Shown: piece by piece, positions 45,801-53,885 of the stretch
Numbering within the stretch: the first letter of the stretch is position 1
How the letters are laid out: the number at the start of each line of letters is the position of its first letter
NCBI GenBank assembly: GCA_033344895.1
Contig: JAWPMN010000001.1
Location: 1,240,001-1,304,000 of the forward strand
Direction: 5' to 3'
Length of the DNA stretch: 64,000 nucleotides
From: Alphaproteobacteria bacterium
Lineage (GTDB): Bacteria; Pseudomonadota; Alphaproteobacteria; UBA8366; Aestuariispiraceae
The notes under the pieces: model-generated
The model's database searches: none
Seen by the model: the letters and a program-made list of their open reading frames with translations, nothing else
What the model was told of the DNA's origin: nothing
Translations under genes and position numbers: made by a program

Positions 45801-47337
45801 GCGTATCGTCCCCCATGGAGCCGGTGGCTTCCTTTCCGCCTTCGGCCATCGGCTGCAGGATCAGTTCCAGATCCTCCATCGACCAACCGTTGGCAACCAT
45901 GCGCCGGCGCAACTCGTCCTTCGGCATCTCACCACAGCTGCCGGTCCCGGAGCCGTCCAGTTCGGACAGATTGGTGATGCCCTTGACCCATTCGCCGAAC
46001 GGGCTCAGCGCCGCGACATGATCCTTCAACTCGCGGTCGTGGCACAGACGGCCTTCGCTGAGGTCGACGGCTATCATCTGACCCGGCCCCAGACGGCCCT
46101 TCTCGACCACGGTCGTCTCATCGACCTTGACCATGCCGGTTTCCGACCCGACCACCAGCAGCCCGTCGCCGGTGACGACATAGCGCAGCGGGCGCAGACC
46201 GTTCCGGTCCATTCCCGCCAGTGCCCAGCGGCCGCCATAGGCGCAGATCGCCGCCGGTCCGTCCCAGGGCTCCATGACGCCATTGGCATATTGATAGAAG
46301 TCGCGATGGGCCTGCGGAATGGTCTTCGACTGCTCCCAGGCTTCCGGGATCAGCAGCGACTTCACTTCCGGCAGTTCGCGATGGGTGCGGGCCAGGACTT
46401 CGAAGACGGCGTCCAGGGATGCGCTGTCGGAACTGCCGGGCTGCACGATCGGCTTGATATCGTCGACATAGGGGCCGAGTTGCGGATCGTCGAGCTTGGT
46501 CTCGTGGCTCTTCATCCAGTTGGTATTGCCGGTGATCGTATTGATCTCACCGTTATGGGCCAGAACCCGGAAGGGCTGGGCCAGCGGCCAGCTGGGGAAG
46601 GTGTTGGTCGAGTAGCGCTGATGGTAGATCGCGAAGTTCGACGTGAACCGCTCATCCTCCAGATCCGGATAGAAGGAGGTGAGCTGTTCCGCCAGGAACA
46701 GGCCCTTGTAGATCACCGACCGGCAGGAAAGCGAACAGATATAGGCTTCGGTAATGTTCTCGGCCAGAACCGCCTTCTCGATCCGGCGGCGGATGACGTA
46801 AAGATCGGCCTCGAACTGCGCGACCTTCACGTCGCGGGCGTTCTCGACCATGATCTGCTCGATTTCCGGCCGGGTAGCGTTGGCCTTTTCGCCGATGACA
46901 GAGATATCCACCGGCACCTGGCGCCAGCCATAGATTCGGTGGCCCATGCGCAGGATTTCGCTTTCGATGATCTGGCGTGTGCGCTCCTGACGCATCAGGT
47001 CCGTGCGCGGCAGGAAGACCATGCCGACGGCCAGACGGCCCTTGCCGAGCTGATGGCCGGTGCGCTGAACGTGCTCCTTGAAGAAGTCCTGCGGGATCTG
47101 GACATGGATGCCCGCTCCGTCGCCGGTCTTGCCGTCCGCGTCGACTGCGCCGCGATGCCACAGAACCTTCAGCGCCTCGATGGCGCGCAACACGACCTCA
47201 CGCCGCGGCTTGCCGTCGATGGCCGCCACCATGCCGACGCCGCAATTCGCCGTCTCCGTCTGCGGCAGATACATGCCTTCCCTGGCCAGACGTTCGGCGT
47301 CGGCGCGATATTGTTCGACCCAGCTGTCATTTTTCAT
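42805..47337 (-). CDS. gltB: Glutamate synthase (NADPH) large subunit
   Basis: GOGAT alpha subunit, 1510 residues from the chosen start: it transfers the glutamine amide to 2-oxoglutarate. The N-terminal glutamine amidotransferase nucleophile is Cys in ETANCGVGMVAA, exposed after removal of a propeptide of about 31 residues. The FMN/FeS domain shows ISGHSGGTGASPQTSIKYAG and the 3Fe-4S cysteines around CIMVRQCHSNTCPVGVCTQ. The C-terminal beta helix has SGAYSVVEGIGSNGCEY. Two ATGs compete: 47346 has AGAGGA directly against it, whereas 47337 has it at 9 nt, so I prefer 47337. Second gene of gltD-gltB. Confidence 0.97.
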   Translation of the reverse strand: MKNDSWVEQYRADAERLAREGMYLPQTETANCGVGMVAAIDGKPRREVVLRAIEALKVLWHRGAVDADGKTGDGAGIHVQIPQDFFKEHVQRTGHQLGKGRLAVGMVFLPRTDLMRQERTRQIIESEILRMGHRIYGWRQVPVDISVIGEKANATRPEIEQIMVENARDVKVAQFEADLYVIRRRIEKAVLAENITEAYICSLSCRSVIYKGLFLAEQLTSFYPDLEDERFTSNFAIYHQRYSTNTFPSWPLAQPFRVLAHNGEINTITGNTNWMKSHETKLDDPQLGPYVDDIKPIVQPGSSDSASLDAVFEVLARTHRELPEVKSLLIPEAWEQSKTIPQAHRDFYQYANGVMEPWDGPAAICAYGGRWALAGMDRNGLRPLRYVVTGDGLLVVGSETGMVKVDETTVVEKGRLGPGQMIAVDLSEGRLCHDRELKDHVAALSPFGEWVKGITNLSELDGSGTGSCGEMPKDELRRRMVANGWSMEDLELILQPMAEGGKEATGSMGDDTPVAVLSDSYRGMHHYFRQNFSQVTNPPIDSLRERYVMSLATRLGNLGNILEEDARQLEIVQLPSPVLLDGDYQALRRHLGDVAVEIDCTFPVDDNPSALRDAVHAIQTQAEDAVREGAQHLILDDSGTTPDRAAIPMILAAGAVHTHLVRADLRTFASLIARTSEALDTHSFAVLIGVGTTAVVPYLAQEAIADRHRRNLLPGLSLEDAVANFQKSIEDGLLKIMSKMGISIISSYRGGYNFEAVGLSRSLVAEFFPGLPSRISGVGLTGLRENVLDRHRPAYDEAVAALPVGGFYRYRRGGEAHAWEGNLIHTLQTAVGSDSYAVYRRYAEQVAKLPPISLRDLMDFKYDGPAAPIDEVESITEIRKRLVAPGISLGALSPIAHETLSIAMNRIGAKSDSGEGGEDPARYKPKENGDNASSAIKQVASGRFGVTAEYLNNCREIEIKMAQGAKPGEGGQLPGFKVSGIIAKLRHSTPGVTLISPPPHHDIYSIEDLAQLIYDLKQINPEARVCVKLVSKAGIGTVAAGVAKAHADTILISGHSGGTGASPQTSIKYAGLPWEMGLAEAHQVLTLNGLRHRVRLRVDGGIKTGRDVVTAAILGADEFGIGTASLVAMGCIMVRQCHSNTCPVGVCTQDERLIDKFTGSPEKVMNLFSFIAEEVREILSRLGSRTLAEIVGRTDLLAQVSRGASHLDDLDLNPLLAQPGMQRANHKADAEGRNEVPETLDALMIQDAENLFRDREKMQLQYNIRNTYRAIGTKISSKITRTFGMKTLKPGHLTVRMRGSAGQSLGAFAVQGLKLEVLGDANDYVGKGLSGGEIVIRPITTSPLESNRNAIIGNTCLYGATDGRLFAAGMAGDRFAVRNSGAYSVVEGIGSNGCEYMTGGRVCILGEVGANFAAGMTGGMAFIYDPDDRLSLHLNPESVGVYALETDYWAEECRRMLVDHVAATHSKWADGLLHDWDITRRSIKHVVPHEILKMLDNPLSADQPAAVPAE

Positions 47338-47357
47338 GTCGGACATTCCTCTGCCCC

Positions 47358-48803
47358 TTATTCGGCGGCGGCCGGCGCGACGACGGCGCGGGCCTGGATA
47401 TAATCATGAATGGCAAGAGCGGCGTCGCGCCCGTCGCGGATCGCCCAGACGACGAGGCTCGCCCCGCGGACGATATCGCCGGCGGCGAACACGCCGTCCA
47501 TCGCGGTCATCTTCGTCTTGTGGTCGATCTTGACCGTGCCCCACCGGGTGACGGGCAGTTCCGCCTCGCCCCACAGGGTCGGCAGGTCTTCCGGATCGAA
47601 TCCCAGTGCCAGAATCGCCAGATCGGCATCATGGGTGTCCATCGCACCATCGACCGGCTGCGGTGTGCGACGACCCGTGGCATCGGGCTGGCCCAGGCGC
47701 ATGCGCTGGGCCTTCACGCCCTCGACCTTGCCGTCGCCGGTAAACCCTTCCGGCTGGCTCAGCCAGACGAATTCGACGCCTTCCTCTTCCGCATTCGCCA
47801 CTTCACGCTGCGATCCCGGCATGTTGGCCCGGTCACGGCGATAGAGACATTTCACGGATTTCGCACCCTGCCGGACGGCGGTGCGAACACAGTCCATCGC
47901 CGTGTCACCACCGCCGATAACGACAATGTTCTTGCCCTCGGCATGCAGCGTTCCGTCCTTGAACTGCGGCACATCGTCTCCCAGACCGGCGCGGTTCGAC
48001 GCGGTCAGGAAATCCATGGCCGGAATGATGTTCTCCTGGCCGACGCCCGGCGCCTTGAGGTCGCGCGCCTTGTAAACGCCGGTCGCGATCAGGACGGCAT
48101 CGTGCTGCGCGCGCAGGTCGGCGAAGGCGATGTCGCGGCCGATTTCGACATTCGTCTTGAACGTGACACCGGACTGAATCAGCCATTCCGTCCGTCTGAG
48201 GACGATGTCCTTGTCCAGTTTGAAGTTCGGAATGCCGTAGATCAGCAGCCCGCCGACCCGATCATAGCGGTCGTATACGGTGACTTGATAGCCGCGGCGG
48301 CGCAGCTGCTCGGCCGCGGCCAGACCGCCCGGCCCGGCGCCGATCACGCCGACGCTTTCGGTGCGTTCGCGCAGCGGCTTGATCGGCTGCACCCAGCCTT
48401 TCTCCCAGGCCGTGTCGGTGATGTACTTCTCGATCGCGCCGATGGTAACCGTCCCATGGCCCGACTGTTCGATGACGCAATTGCCCTCGCACAGTCGGTC
48501 CTGGGGACAGATGCGGCCGCACACCTCCGGAAAGGTGTTGGTCGCACTGGAAACTTCATAGGCCTCTTCCAGCCGGCCCTCCGCCGTCAGCATCAGCCAG
48601 TCCGGGATATTGTTATGCAGCGGGCAGTGCACCTGACAGAAGGGCACGCCGCATTGGCTGCAGCGTCCGGCCTGGTCGGCGGCGCCGGAGTCCGAATATC
48701 CGTCATAGATTTCGCCGAAATCGGCGCGGCGCTGTTCGACGGTGCGCTTGTCGGGCGTCGCCTGCTGCCGATCGACGAATTGAAGCATGCGTTTCGTGGT
48801 CAT
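47358..48803 (-). CDS. gltD: Glutamate synthase small subunit
   Basis: GOGAT beta subunit, 481 residues, passing electrons from NADPH through FAD and iron-sulfur centres to GltB. N-terminal cysteines for the 4Fe-4S centres are in CSQCGVPFCQVHCPLHNNIP and CGRICPQDRLCEGNC; the FAD site is GVIGAGPGGLAAAEQLRRRG and the NADPH site VIGGGDTAMDCVRTA. It lies upstream of gltB with 20 nt between. A TTG start at 48857 is possible, but ATG 48803 fits the family start (MTTKRMLQF) better. Confidence 0.96.
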   Translation of the reverse strand: MTTKRMLQFVDRQQATPDKRTVEQRRADFGEIYDGYSDSGAADQAGRCSQCGVPFCQVHCPLHNNIPDWLMLTAEGRLEEAYEVSSATNTFPEVCGRICPQDRLCEGNCVIEQSGHGTVTIGAIEKYITDTAWEKGWVQPIKPLRERTESVGVIGAGPGGLAAAEQLRRRGYQVTVYDRYDRVGGLLIYGIPNFKLDKDIVLRRTEWLIQSGVTFKTNVEIGRDIAFADLRAQHDAVLIATGVYKARDLKAPGVGQENIIPAMDFLTASNRAGLGDDVPQFKDGTLHAEGKNIVVIGGGDTAMDCVRTAVRQGAKSVKCLYRRDRANMPGSQREVANAEEEGVEFVWLSQPEGFTGDGKVEGVKAQRMRLGQPDATGRRTPQPVDGAMDTHDADLAILALGFDPEDLPTLWGEAELPVTRWGTVKIDHKTKMTAMDGVFAAGDIVRGASLVVWAIRDGRDAALAIHDYIQARAVVAPAAAE

Positions 48804-48971
48804 CTTTATCGGATCCGTAACCGGTTGCTGAAACGAAGGTGTGATACGCTGAGGCAATTTTGGGGCCGGCGGCCCTGAACGGCACCGCCTTTCGGGCTGA
48901 GAGCACCCTCCTCCACCATTGCCGGCGCGATCTATAGACGGATATGCATGCGATGGCCAGCAAAATCCATC

Positions 48972-48997
48972 ATTTAGTAATCATATCGGAACTAAAT
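48972..48997. promoter_or_regulatory. Inverted repeat in the gltD-uppP intergenic region
   Basis: ATTTAGT (48972-48978) and ACTAAAT (48991-48997) are perfect inverse complements, 12 nt apart, in the most AT-rich part of a 350-nt gap (48804-49153) between divergent gltD and uppP. Half-site spacing of about two helical turns suits a dimeric regulator. It lies about 170 nt upstream of gltD and 157 nt upstream of uppP, so the target gene cannot be decided. Confidence 0.4.
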
Positions 48998-49020
48998 TTT
49001 TCGGATTTCGGATCTGAGAA

Positions 49021-49042
49021 CGGTTCGCAGCGCTGCGATCCG
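49021..49042. promoter_or_regulatory. 22-bp near-perfect palindrome in the gltD-uppP intergenic region
   Basis: CGGTTCGCAGC (49021-49031) and GCTGCGATCCG (49032-49042) pair with a single mismatch and no spacer; the central 12 bp CGCAGCGCTGCG is perfect. It lies 24 bp from the other inverted repeat. As DNA it is a plausible operator; as RNA it would fold but has no T-run. No -35/-10 or sigma-54 element is convincing in this region. Confidence 0.45.
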
Positions 49043-49153
49043 CCAATTAGTCTCATTTTAATACCATTTCGGTACATTCTGTCCCAATCATGACAGATGC
49101 AACGGTGACCGGCCGGTGCTATACAATCGCTTGTACGATTTCAGGGGGTCTGC

Positions 49154-49966
49154 GTGCTACTCCACCATATCTTGGCACTCGCGGCAGTGCAGGGAATCAC
49201 CGAATTCCTGCCGATCAGTTCCTCCGGCCATCTGATTCTGGCCGGCCGGTTCATGGAATGGCCGGATCAGGGCCTGGCCGTGGACGTCGCCGTGCATATC
49301 GGAAGCCTGTTCGCCGTCTGCCTGTATTTCTGGCGCGACATGTGGCAAATCACCCTGGGCGTGGGCCGGATCGCGACCGGACGTGGCGGTCCGCAGGCCC
49401 GTTTGATCGGCAACATTGTCGTCGCCACGATACCGATCGTGATCGCCGGCTACTTCCTGAAGGACCAGGTCGAAACCCTGTTCCGAACCATGGAAATCAT
49501 CGGCTGGACCACCCTGGGGTTCGGAATTCTGTTATGGCTGGCCGATCGGGTCGGCATGACCATCCGCCGGGTCGAGCATATCGCATGGCCGACGGCCCTG
49601 ACCATCGGCCTGGCCCAGATCCTGGCCCTGGTTCCCGGCACCAGTCGCTCCGGCATCACCATGACGGCGGCCCGCTTCCTGGGCATGGAACGCGAGGATG
49701 CGGCCCGATTTTCAATGCTGATTTCGATTCCGACCATTCTGGCGGCCGGGCTGCTGAAGGGCTATGATGTCTATCTGGCCGGCGATCTGTCCATGACGGC
49801 GGATCTGGGCATCGCCGCCGCCCTGTCCTTCATCACCGCGCTGATCTCCATTGCGCTGATGATGGCCTGGCTGCGCCGCGCGGGATTCGGCCCATTCGTG
49901 CTGTACCGCATCGCCCTGGGCAGCGGCCTGCTCTACTGGGTTTACTGGGGTTCGGCGGCCGGCTGA
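49154..49966 (+). CDS. uppP: Undecaprenyl-diphosphate phosphatase
   Basis: BacA/UppP recycles the lipid carrier of peptidoglycan and LPS synthesis and gives bacitracin tolerance. The 270-residue membrane protein carries the two signature motifs: AAVQGITEFLPISSSGHLIL near the N-terminus and LVPGTSRSGITMTAARFLG in the second half. Start is GTG 49154, with AGGGGG upstream; nothing better lies nearby. Its 3' end contains a hairpin shared with the convergent neighbour. Confidence 0.96.
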   Translation: MLLHHILALAAVQGITEFLPISSSGHLILAGRFMEWPDQGLAVDVAVHIGSLFAVCLYFWRDMWQITLGVGRIATGRGGPQARLIGNIVVATIPIVIAGYFLKDQVETLFRTMEIIGWTTLGFGILLWLADRVGMTIRRVEHIAWPTALTIGLAQILALVPGTSRSGITMTAARFLGMEREDAARFSMLISIPTILAAGLLKGYDVYLAGDLSMTADLGIAAALSFITALISIALMMAWLRRAGFGPFVLYRIALGSGLLYWVYWGSAAG

Positions 49967-49977
49967 GGACAGCCGGC
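49958..49977. terminator. Hairpin at the convergent ends of uppP and the NDUFA9-like gene
   Basis: GCCGGCT (49958-49964) and AGCCGGC (49971-49977) form a perfect 7-bp stem with a 6-nt loop. It includes the uppP stop codon and ends 6 nt before the convergent gene's stop. It may end transcription in both directions, but no T-run follows. Confidence 0.45.
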
Positions 49978-49982
49978 GCGCG

Positions 49983-50933
49983 TCACACCGGCTGTACCGG
50001 GCTGTAGCGGCCGCCCTTGCGGTAAATGTCGACATAGGTCGGCAGAACGATCTCCGCCGCCTTCGGCTCGATCCCCAGATCGCGCAATCCCGGCAGGTCG
50101 CCGCTGCAGACATTGTCCGACTTCAGCAGTTCGACCTGATCCCGCGTCATCGGCGGCACCGGCAGCAGCTCCATGAAGAAGGCCAGCACCTTTGCCAGAT
50201 CGAAGGGCAGAGGCACCAGACCGACATGGCGGTCCGTTTCGCGCATGATCAGTTCCAGGATTTCCCGGAATGAATAGACGGTCGGCCCGCCAAGCTCGAA
50301 GGTTCGCCCCTTGTGCGATTCATCCGTCAGCGCCGCCAGAATGGCGTCGGCCACATCGCCGACATAGACCGGCTGAAACTTGGTGTGTCCGCCGCCGACC
50401 AGCGGCAGGGCCGGCGCGATGCGCATCATCGACGCGAAACGATTCACGAAATCATCCTGCGGACCGAAGACGACACTGGGCCGCACCACGACCGCCTCCG
50501 GGATCAACGATCGCACGGCTGCCTCGCCGGCAGCCTTGGATTGGGCGTAGGCCGACGTCGATTCAGGCGATGCGCCCAGCGCCGACAACTGAACAAAACT
50601 CGTGATGCCCTCGGCCTTCGCCGCCTCGGCAATGCGCCGCGCGCCGACTTCATGCACGGACTGGAAGCGCTGATTACCGCTTTCATAGAGAATGCCGACA
50701 AGGTTCACGACTGCATCGGCGCCCTTGACGGCGGCCCGCACGGACCCTTCATGACGAAGGTTGGCCTGGACCGGTGTGATCTGCCCGACATCGCCGGCCG
50801 GCTTCAGCGACAGCGCGCGCTCCGGGTCACGGCAGGCGACACGAACGCGGCAGCCAAGGGCCGCCAGTTCACGTACGACCTGACGACCGATGAAACCGGC
50901 GCCGCCGAACACAGTGACCAGATTGGGCGTCAT
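49983..50933 (-). CDS. NDUFA9-like NAD(P)-binding protein (atypical SDR)
   Basis: A 316-residue protein of the extended/atypical short-chain dehydrogenase group often annotated as complex I NDUFA9 subunit family. The Rossmann motif is VTVFGGAGFIGRQVVREL; NLVGILYESGN and the sequence YAQSKAAGEAAVR, which carries the Tyr-x3-Lys pair, follow. Mitochondrial NDUFA9 binds NADPH as an accessory subunit; bacterial homologues have no proven role and need not belong to complex I. CAGGGGGA lies upstream of ATG 50933, which beats the longer open frame to 51248 that overlaps the tRNA gene. Confidence 0.85.
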   Translation of the reverse strand: MTPNLVTVFGGAGFIGRQVVRELAALGCRVRVACRDPERALSLKPAGDVGQITPVQANLRHEGSVRAAVKGADAVVNLVGILYESGNQRFQSVHEVGARRIAEAAKAEGITSFVQLSALGASPESTSAYAQSKAAGEAAVRSLIPEAVVVRPSVVFGPQDDFVNRFASMMRIAPALPLVGGGHTKFQPVYVGDVADAILAALTDESHKGRTFELGGPTVYSFREILELIMRETDRHVGLVPLPFDLAKVLAFFMELLPVPPMTRDQVELLKSDNVCSGDLPGLRDLGIEPKAAEIVLPTYVDIYRKGGRYSPVQPV

Positions 50934-51110
50934 TGTCGCATCCCCCTGATGAATACCACGGCCTCGAACCCGCCGAAGCTCTTTCGACGGTATAGCGAAA
51001 GAAGGGTCCGCTTCCAAGTCTATGCTGTCCCGTGGCGGACGCGCAAATGGCCGCATTGCCGCGAATTTCCACCGTCCGAAAAAATCTTCACGCGGGGCTG
51101 AATCAGGCGC

Positions 51111-51139
51111 TTGACAAGCATCCGTCAAATCGACATGTT
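51111..51139 (+). promoter_or_regulatory. Promoter of tRNA-Leu
   Basis: TTGACA (51111-51116), a consensus -35, then exactly 17 nt and CATGTT (51134-51139). Transcription would start near 51146, about 15 nt before the mature tRNA 5' end. The -10 matches only three of six positions, but the position and the perfect -35 support it. Confidence 0.55.
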
Positions 51140-51160
51140 CCCGGCCCGCACCGACGGAAT

Positions 51161-51247
51161 GCCCAGGTGGCGGAATTGGTAGACGCGCAGGTTTCAGGTA
51201 CCTGTGGCCGCAAGGTCGTGGAAGTTCGAGTCTTCTCCTGGGCACCA
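51161..51247 (+). tRNA. tRNA-Leu (anticodon CAG)
   Basis: An 87-nt tRNA reading codon CUG. The acceptor stem pairs GCCCAGG with CCTGGGC, and CCA is encoded. The D-arm contains the TTGGTAGA type sequence. The anticodon stem CAGGT/ACCTG holds loop TTCAGGT with anticodon CAG at positions 34-36. A long variable arm, as required for tRNA-Leu, follows, and the T-arm carries GTTCGAGTC. A weak stem (ATCCG/CGGAT, 51258-51270) downstream might act as a terminator. Confidence 0.97.
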
Positions 51248-51461
51248 TCTCTTGACGATCCGTCGCGGATTTCCCTTCAAGGACCGCTTGTGCGCCGCAA
51301 GGCGTCCCTCACATCGGGTTCGGCCCAAAAGGCTGTACGCTGCCCCGCGATTCTTGATAGGATTCAGCGGATTGGCGGGTCGAACGGCGTTCAACCCGCC
51401 CGACGTGTTTTTGCCGATGCCCTTTTGGGGACGGTGCCGAGCATCGAAAGGGAGTGACCGG

Positions 51462-52076
51462 TTGAGCATCCATCTGCACAAGGGCGACCTGCCCGCCGAC
51501 GTTGATTTCGGCGCGGCCGTGGCGATCGACACTGAAACCCAGGGCCTCAACCCGTTGCGCGACCGGCTGTGCGTCGCCCAGCTTTCCGCCGGAGACGGGA
51601 CGAGCCACCTGGTTCAGTTCGCACCGGGGGAATACGACGCGCCGAACCTGAAGCGTTTGCTGGCCGATGAGTCGGTTCTGAAGATTCTGCACTTCGCGCG
51701 GTTCGATGTGGCGATCTGCCGGCAATGGCTCGGCGTTACCATGGGGCCGATCTATTGCACGAAGATCGCTTCCAAGCTGGTCCGGACCTATACGGACCGC
51801 CATTCGCTTTCCACCCTTGCGAAGGAACTGCTGGGCATCGATATGTCCAAGCAGCAGCAGTCTTCGGACTGGGCCGCGTCGGAACTGAGCCCGGCACAGC
51901 AGGAATATGCCGCCTCCGACGTCCTGTATCTGCACCAGATCAAGGACCGGCTGGATACGATGCTGGCCCGCGAGGGCAGAACGGACATTGCTCAGGCCTG
52001 TTTCGACTTTCTGCCGACCCGGGCCGAACTGGACCTGAAGGGCTGGGCCGACACCGACATTTTCGCGCATTCCTGA
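51462..52076 (+). CDS. Short ribonuclease D-type 3'-5' exonuclease
   Basis: A 204-residue DEDDy exonuclease: motif I AIDTETQGLNP, motif II LHFARFDVAICR, motif III YAASDVLYLHQI. E. coli RNase D is longer and has two HRDC domains; here they are absent, as in the short alphaproteobacterial form found next to kdsD. Start is TTG 51462 with AAGGGAG 8 nt upstream; the frame reaches to 51204 but would overlap the tRNA. Probably acts in RNA 3'-end trimming. Confidence 0.9.
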   Translation: MSIHLHKGDLPADVDFGAAVAIDTETQGLNPLRDRLCVAQLSAGDGTSHLVQFAPGEYDAPNLKRLLADESVLKILHFARFDVAICRQWLGVTMGPIYCTKIASKLVRTYTDRHSLSTLAKELLGIDMSKQQQSSDWAASELSPAQQEYAASDVLYLHQIKDRLDTMLAREGRTDIAQACFDFLPTRAELDLKGWADTDIFAHS

Positions 52077-52125
52077 GGCGCGCCGCCGCCCGGTTCGGGG
52101 GGCGAAACCAGTATTCGAGGTGACA

Positions 52126-53178
52126 ATGACGGCCCGTGAAACCACCGGCGCGAAACTTTCCCTGGCAACCGCTGAGCTCGGCACGAGCCAGGATCATCCG
52201 GATATTGCCGTCGGACGCGCTGTCCTGACCACCGAGGCCAATGCACTGACCGCCATGGCCGCGATGCTGGACGAAAAATTCGTCGCCGCGGTGAATATCC
52301 TGGACGAGGTCGCCCGGGAAGACCGCGAAAGCATGCATCCGCCGGGACGCGTGATCGTCAGCGGCATGGGCAAGAGCGGTCATATCGGCCGCAAGATCGC
52401 CGCTACCTTCGCCTCCACCGGCACGCCGGCGCAGTTCGTCCACCCGGCCGAGGCCAGTCACGGCGACCTCGGCATGATCACCGAACGGGACGCCGTGATC
52501 GCCCTCAGCAATTCCGGGGAGACCCGGGAACTGTCCGATCTGATCAACCATGTGAAGCGCTTCGGCATTCCGCTGATTTCGATTACCGGCAAGAGCGACA
52601 GCACCCTGGCCCGCGCGGCGACGGTGCCGCTGATTCTGGCCGACCACCCGGAAGCCGGCGCCCTCGGCCTTGCGCCCACGACCTCGACGACCATGACCCT
52701 GGCGCTCGGCGACGCCCTGGCGATCGCCCTGCTGGAGCGCAAGGGGTTTACCGCCGCCGATTTTCGCGTGCTGCATCCGGGCGGCAAGCTAGGCCATCAA
52801 TTGTCGATGGTCGGAGATTTCATGCACCGCGGCGACGAAATCCCGCTGGTATCCGAAGACTCCCACATGCCGGATGCCATGCTGACCATGACGTCCAAGC
52901 ATTTCGGCTGCACCGGCGTTGTGTCGGATGACGGCGTCCTGGTCGGGATCATCACCGACGGCGATTTACGCCGCCACATGTCCCCCGACCTGACGACCCT
53001 GCCGGTCACGGAGGTCATGACGGCCCATCCGGTGACGATCGGTCCGAACATGATGGCCGCCGAGGCCCTGAAGATGATGAACGGCCGCCGGATTTCCGCC
53101 GCATTCGTGGTCGACGATTCCGAACGTCCGGTCGGGATCGTGCATATCCACGATTTCCTGCGCTCCGGGGTTGCCTGA
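52126..53178 (+). CDS. kdsD: Arabinose-5-phosphate isomerase (KpsF/GutQ family)
   Basis: Converts ribulose 5-phosphate to arabinose 5-phosphate, the precursor of Kdo in LPS. The 350-residue protein has an N-terminal SIS domain (VSGMGKSGHIGRKIAATFAS, ALSNSGETREL) and two CBS domains near the C-terminus (TGVVSDDGVLVGIITDGDLR and ISAAFVVDDSERPVGIVHIH). ATG 52126 follows GAGG at 5-6 nt; GTG 52120 is also in frame. It precedes the lptCAB genes, linking Kdo supply and LPS transport. Confidence 0.95.
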   Translation: MTARETTGAKLSLATAELGTSQDHPDIAVGRAVLTTEANALTAMAAMLDEKFVAAVNILDEVAREDRESMHPPGRVIVSGMGKSGHIGRKIAATFASTGTPAQFVHPAEASHGDLGMITERDAVIALSNSGETRELSDLINHVKRFGIPLISITGKSDSTLARAATVPLILADHPEAGALGLAPTTSTTMTLALGDALAIALLERKGFTAADFRVLHPGGKLGHQLSMVGDFMHRGDEIPLVSEDSHMPDAMLTMTSKHFGCTGVVSDDGVLVGIITDGDLRRHMSPDLTTLPVTEVMTAHPVTIGPNMMAAEALKMMNGRRISAAFVVDDSERPVGIVHIHDFLRSGVA

Positions 53179-53194
53179 TCCCGCAATCGGAACC

Positions 53195-53872
53195 ATGGCC
53201 ATGGCAAGTACCGACACCAGACCCGGAGACCCGCCGCCCAAAATGCGCGGCGAAGGTATTCCGCTGTCTGTCGGGCAGCGCCGTCACAGCCGAGGCTATG
53301 GCAAAGTCGTCAGCTGGCTGAAAATCATGCTGCCGACCCTGGCAGTGGTACTGATCGGCCTTGTCGCCATCTGGCCCTATCTAGAGGATGAGGGACGGCG
53401 CATCACCGATACCCTGACCAATGCCGGCCAGCTGATCTCCGAGCAACTGGAAGTCAACCAGGCCAGCTATTCCGGGGTCAGCGAGGACGGACAGCGCTAT
53501 ACGGTAACGGCGGAAACCGTGCGGCAGCAATCGGTCGATGCGATGATGGTTGCCTTCACCCAACCGCGCGCCGATATCAGCCTGACGGACGGTAGCTGGG
53601 CCCTTGTGACGGCGGAATCCGGTACGCTGGATCGGGAAACCAACGTTCTGGAACTGAACACGACCGTGAATTTGTTCCACGATCAGGGTTACGAATTCCG
53701 TACCGAAAGTGCGACCTTCGATCTGATGGGCGGCAGCGCCTATGGCTTCGATCCGGTTTTCGGACAGGGGCCATTCGGTTATCTCCAGGCGGAGGGATTT
53801 CAGGCCGTCAATCGCGGCGAACGTGTTCAGCTGACCGGAAAATCCAAAGTCGTCATATACGGCACCGACTGA
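53195..53872 (+). CDS. lptC: LPS export protein LptC
   Basis: A 225-residue bitopic inner-membrane protein handing LPS from LptB2FG to LptA. After a basic N-terminal stretch, one membrane anchor (LKIMLPTLAVVLIGLVAIWP) is followed by a periplasmic OstA-like beta-jellyroll with YTVTAETVRQQSVDAMMV and FRTESATFDLMGGSAYG. ATG 53195 is preferred; a TTG at 53171 overlapping kdsD is possible but has no ribosome binding site. The 45-residue cytoplasmic part is longer than in E. coli. Confidence 0.9.
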   Translation: MAMASTDTRPGDPPPKMRGEGIPLSVGQRRHSRGYGKVVSWLKIMLPTLAVVLIGLVAIWPYLEDEGRRITDTLTNAGQLISEQLEVNQASYSGVSEDGQRYTVTAETVRQQSVDAMMVAFTQPRADISLTDGSWALVTAESGTLDRETNVLELNTTVNLFHDQGYEFRTESATFDLMGGSAYGFDPVFGQGPFGYLQAEGFQAVNRGERVQLTGKSKVVIYGTD

Positions 53873-53885
53873 CGAAAGAGAGACA

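Noticed and set aside
43462-47403. Two long plus-strand frames opposite gltB (716 and 594 codons)
   Set aside because: Antisense of a clear glutamate synthase; no ribosome binding site or family pattern.
48841-48960. TPP or glycine riboswitch near gltD, suggested by CTGAGAGCACCC-like strings
   Set aside because: The conserved blocks are in the wrong order and no pairing of the required stems could be found; thiamine or glycine control of GOGAT is also unlikely.
50934-51248. N-terminal extension of the NDUFA9-like protein
   Set aside because: The extension overlaps the tRNA-Leu gene in antisense and lacks a ribosome binding site, unlike ATG 50933.
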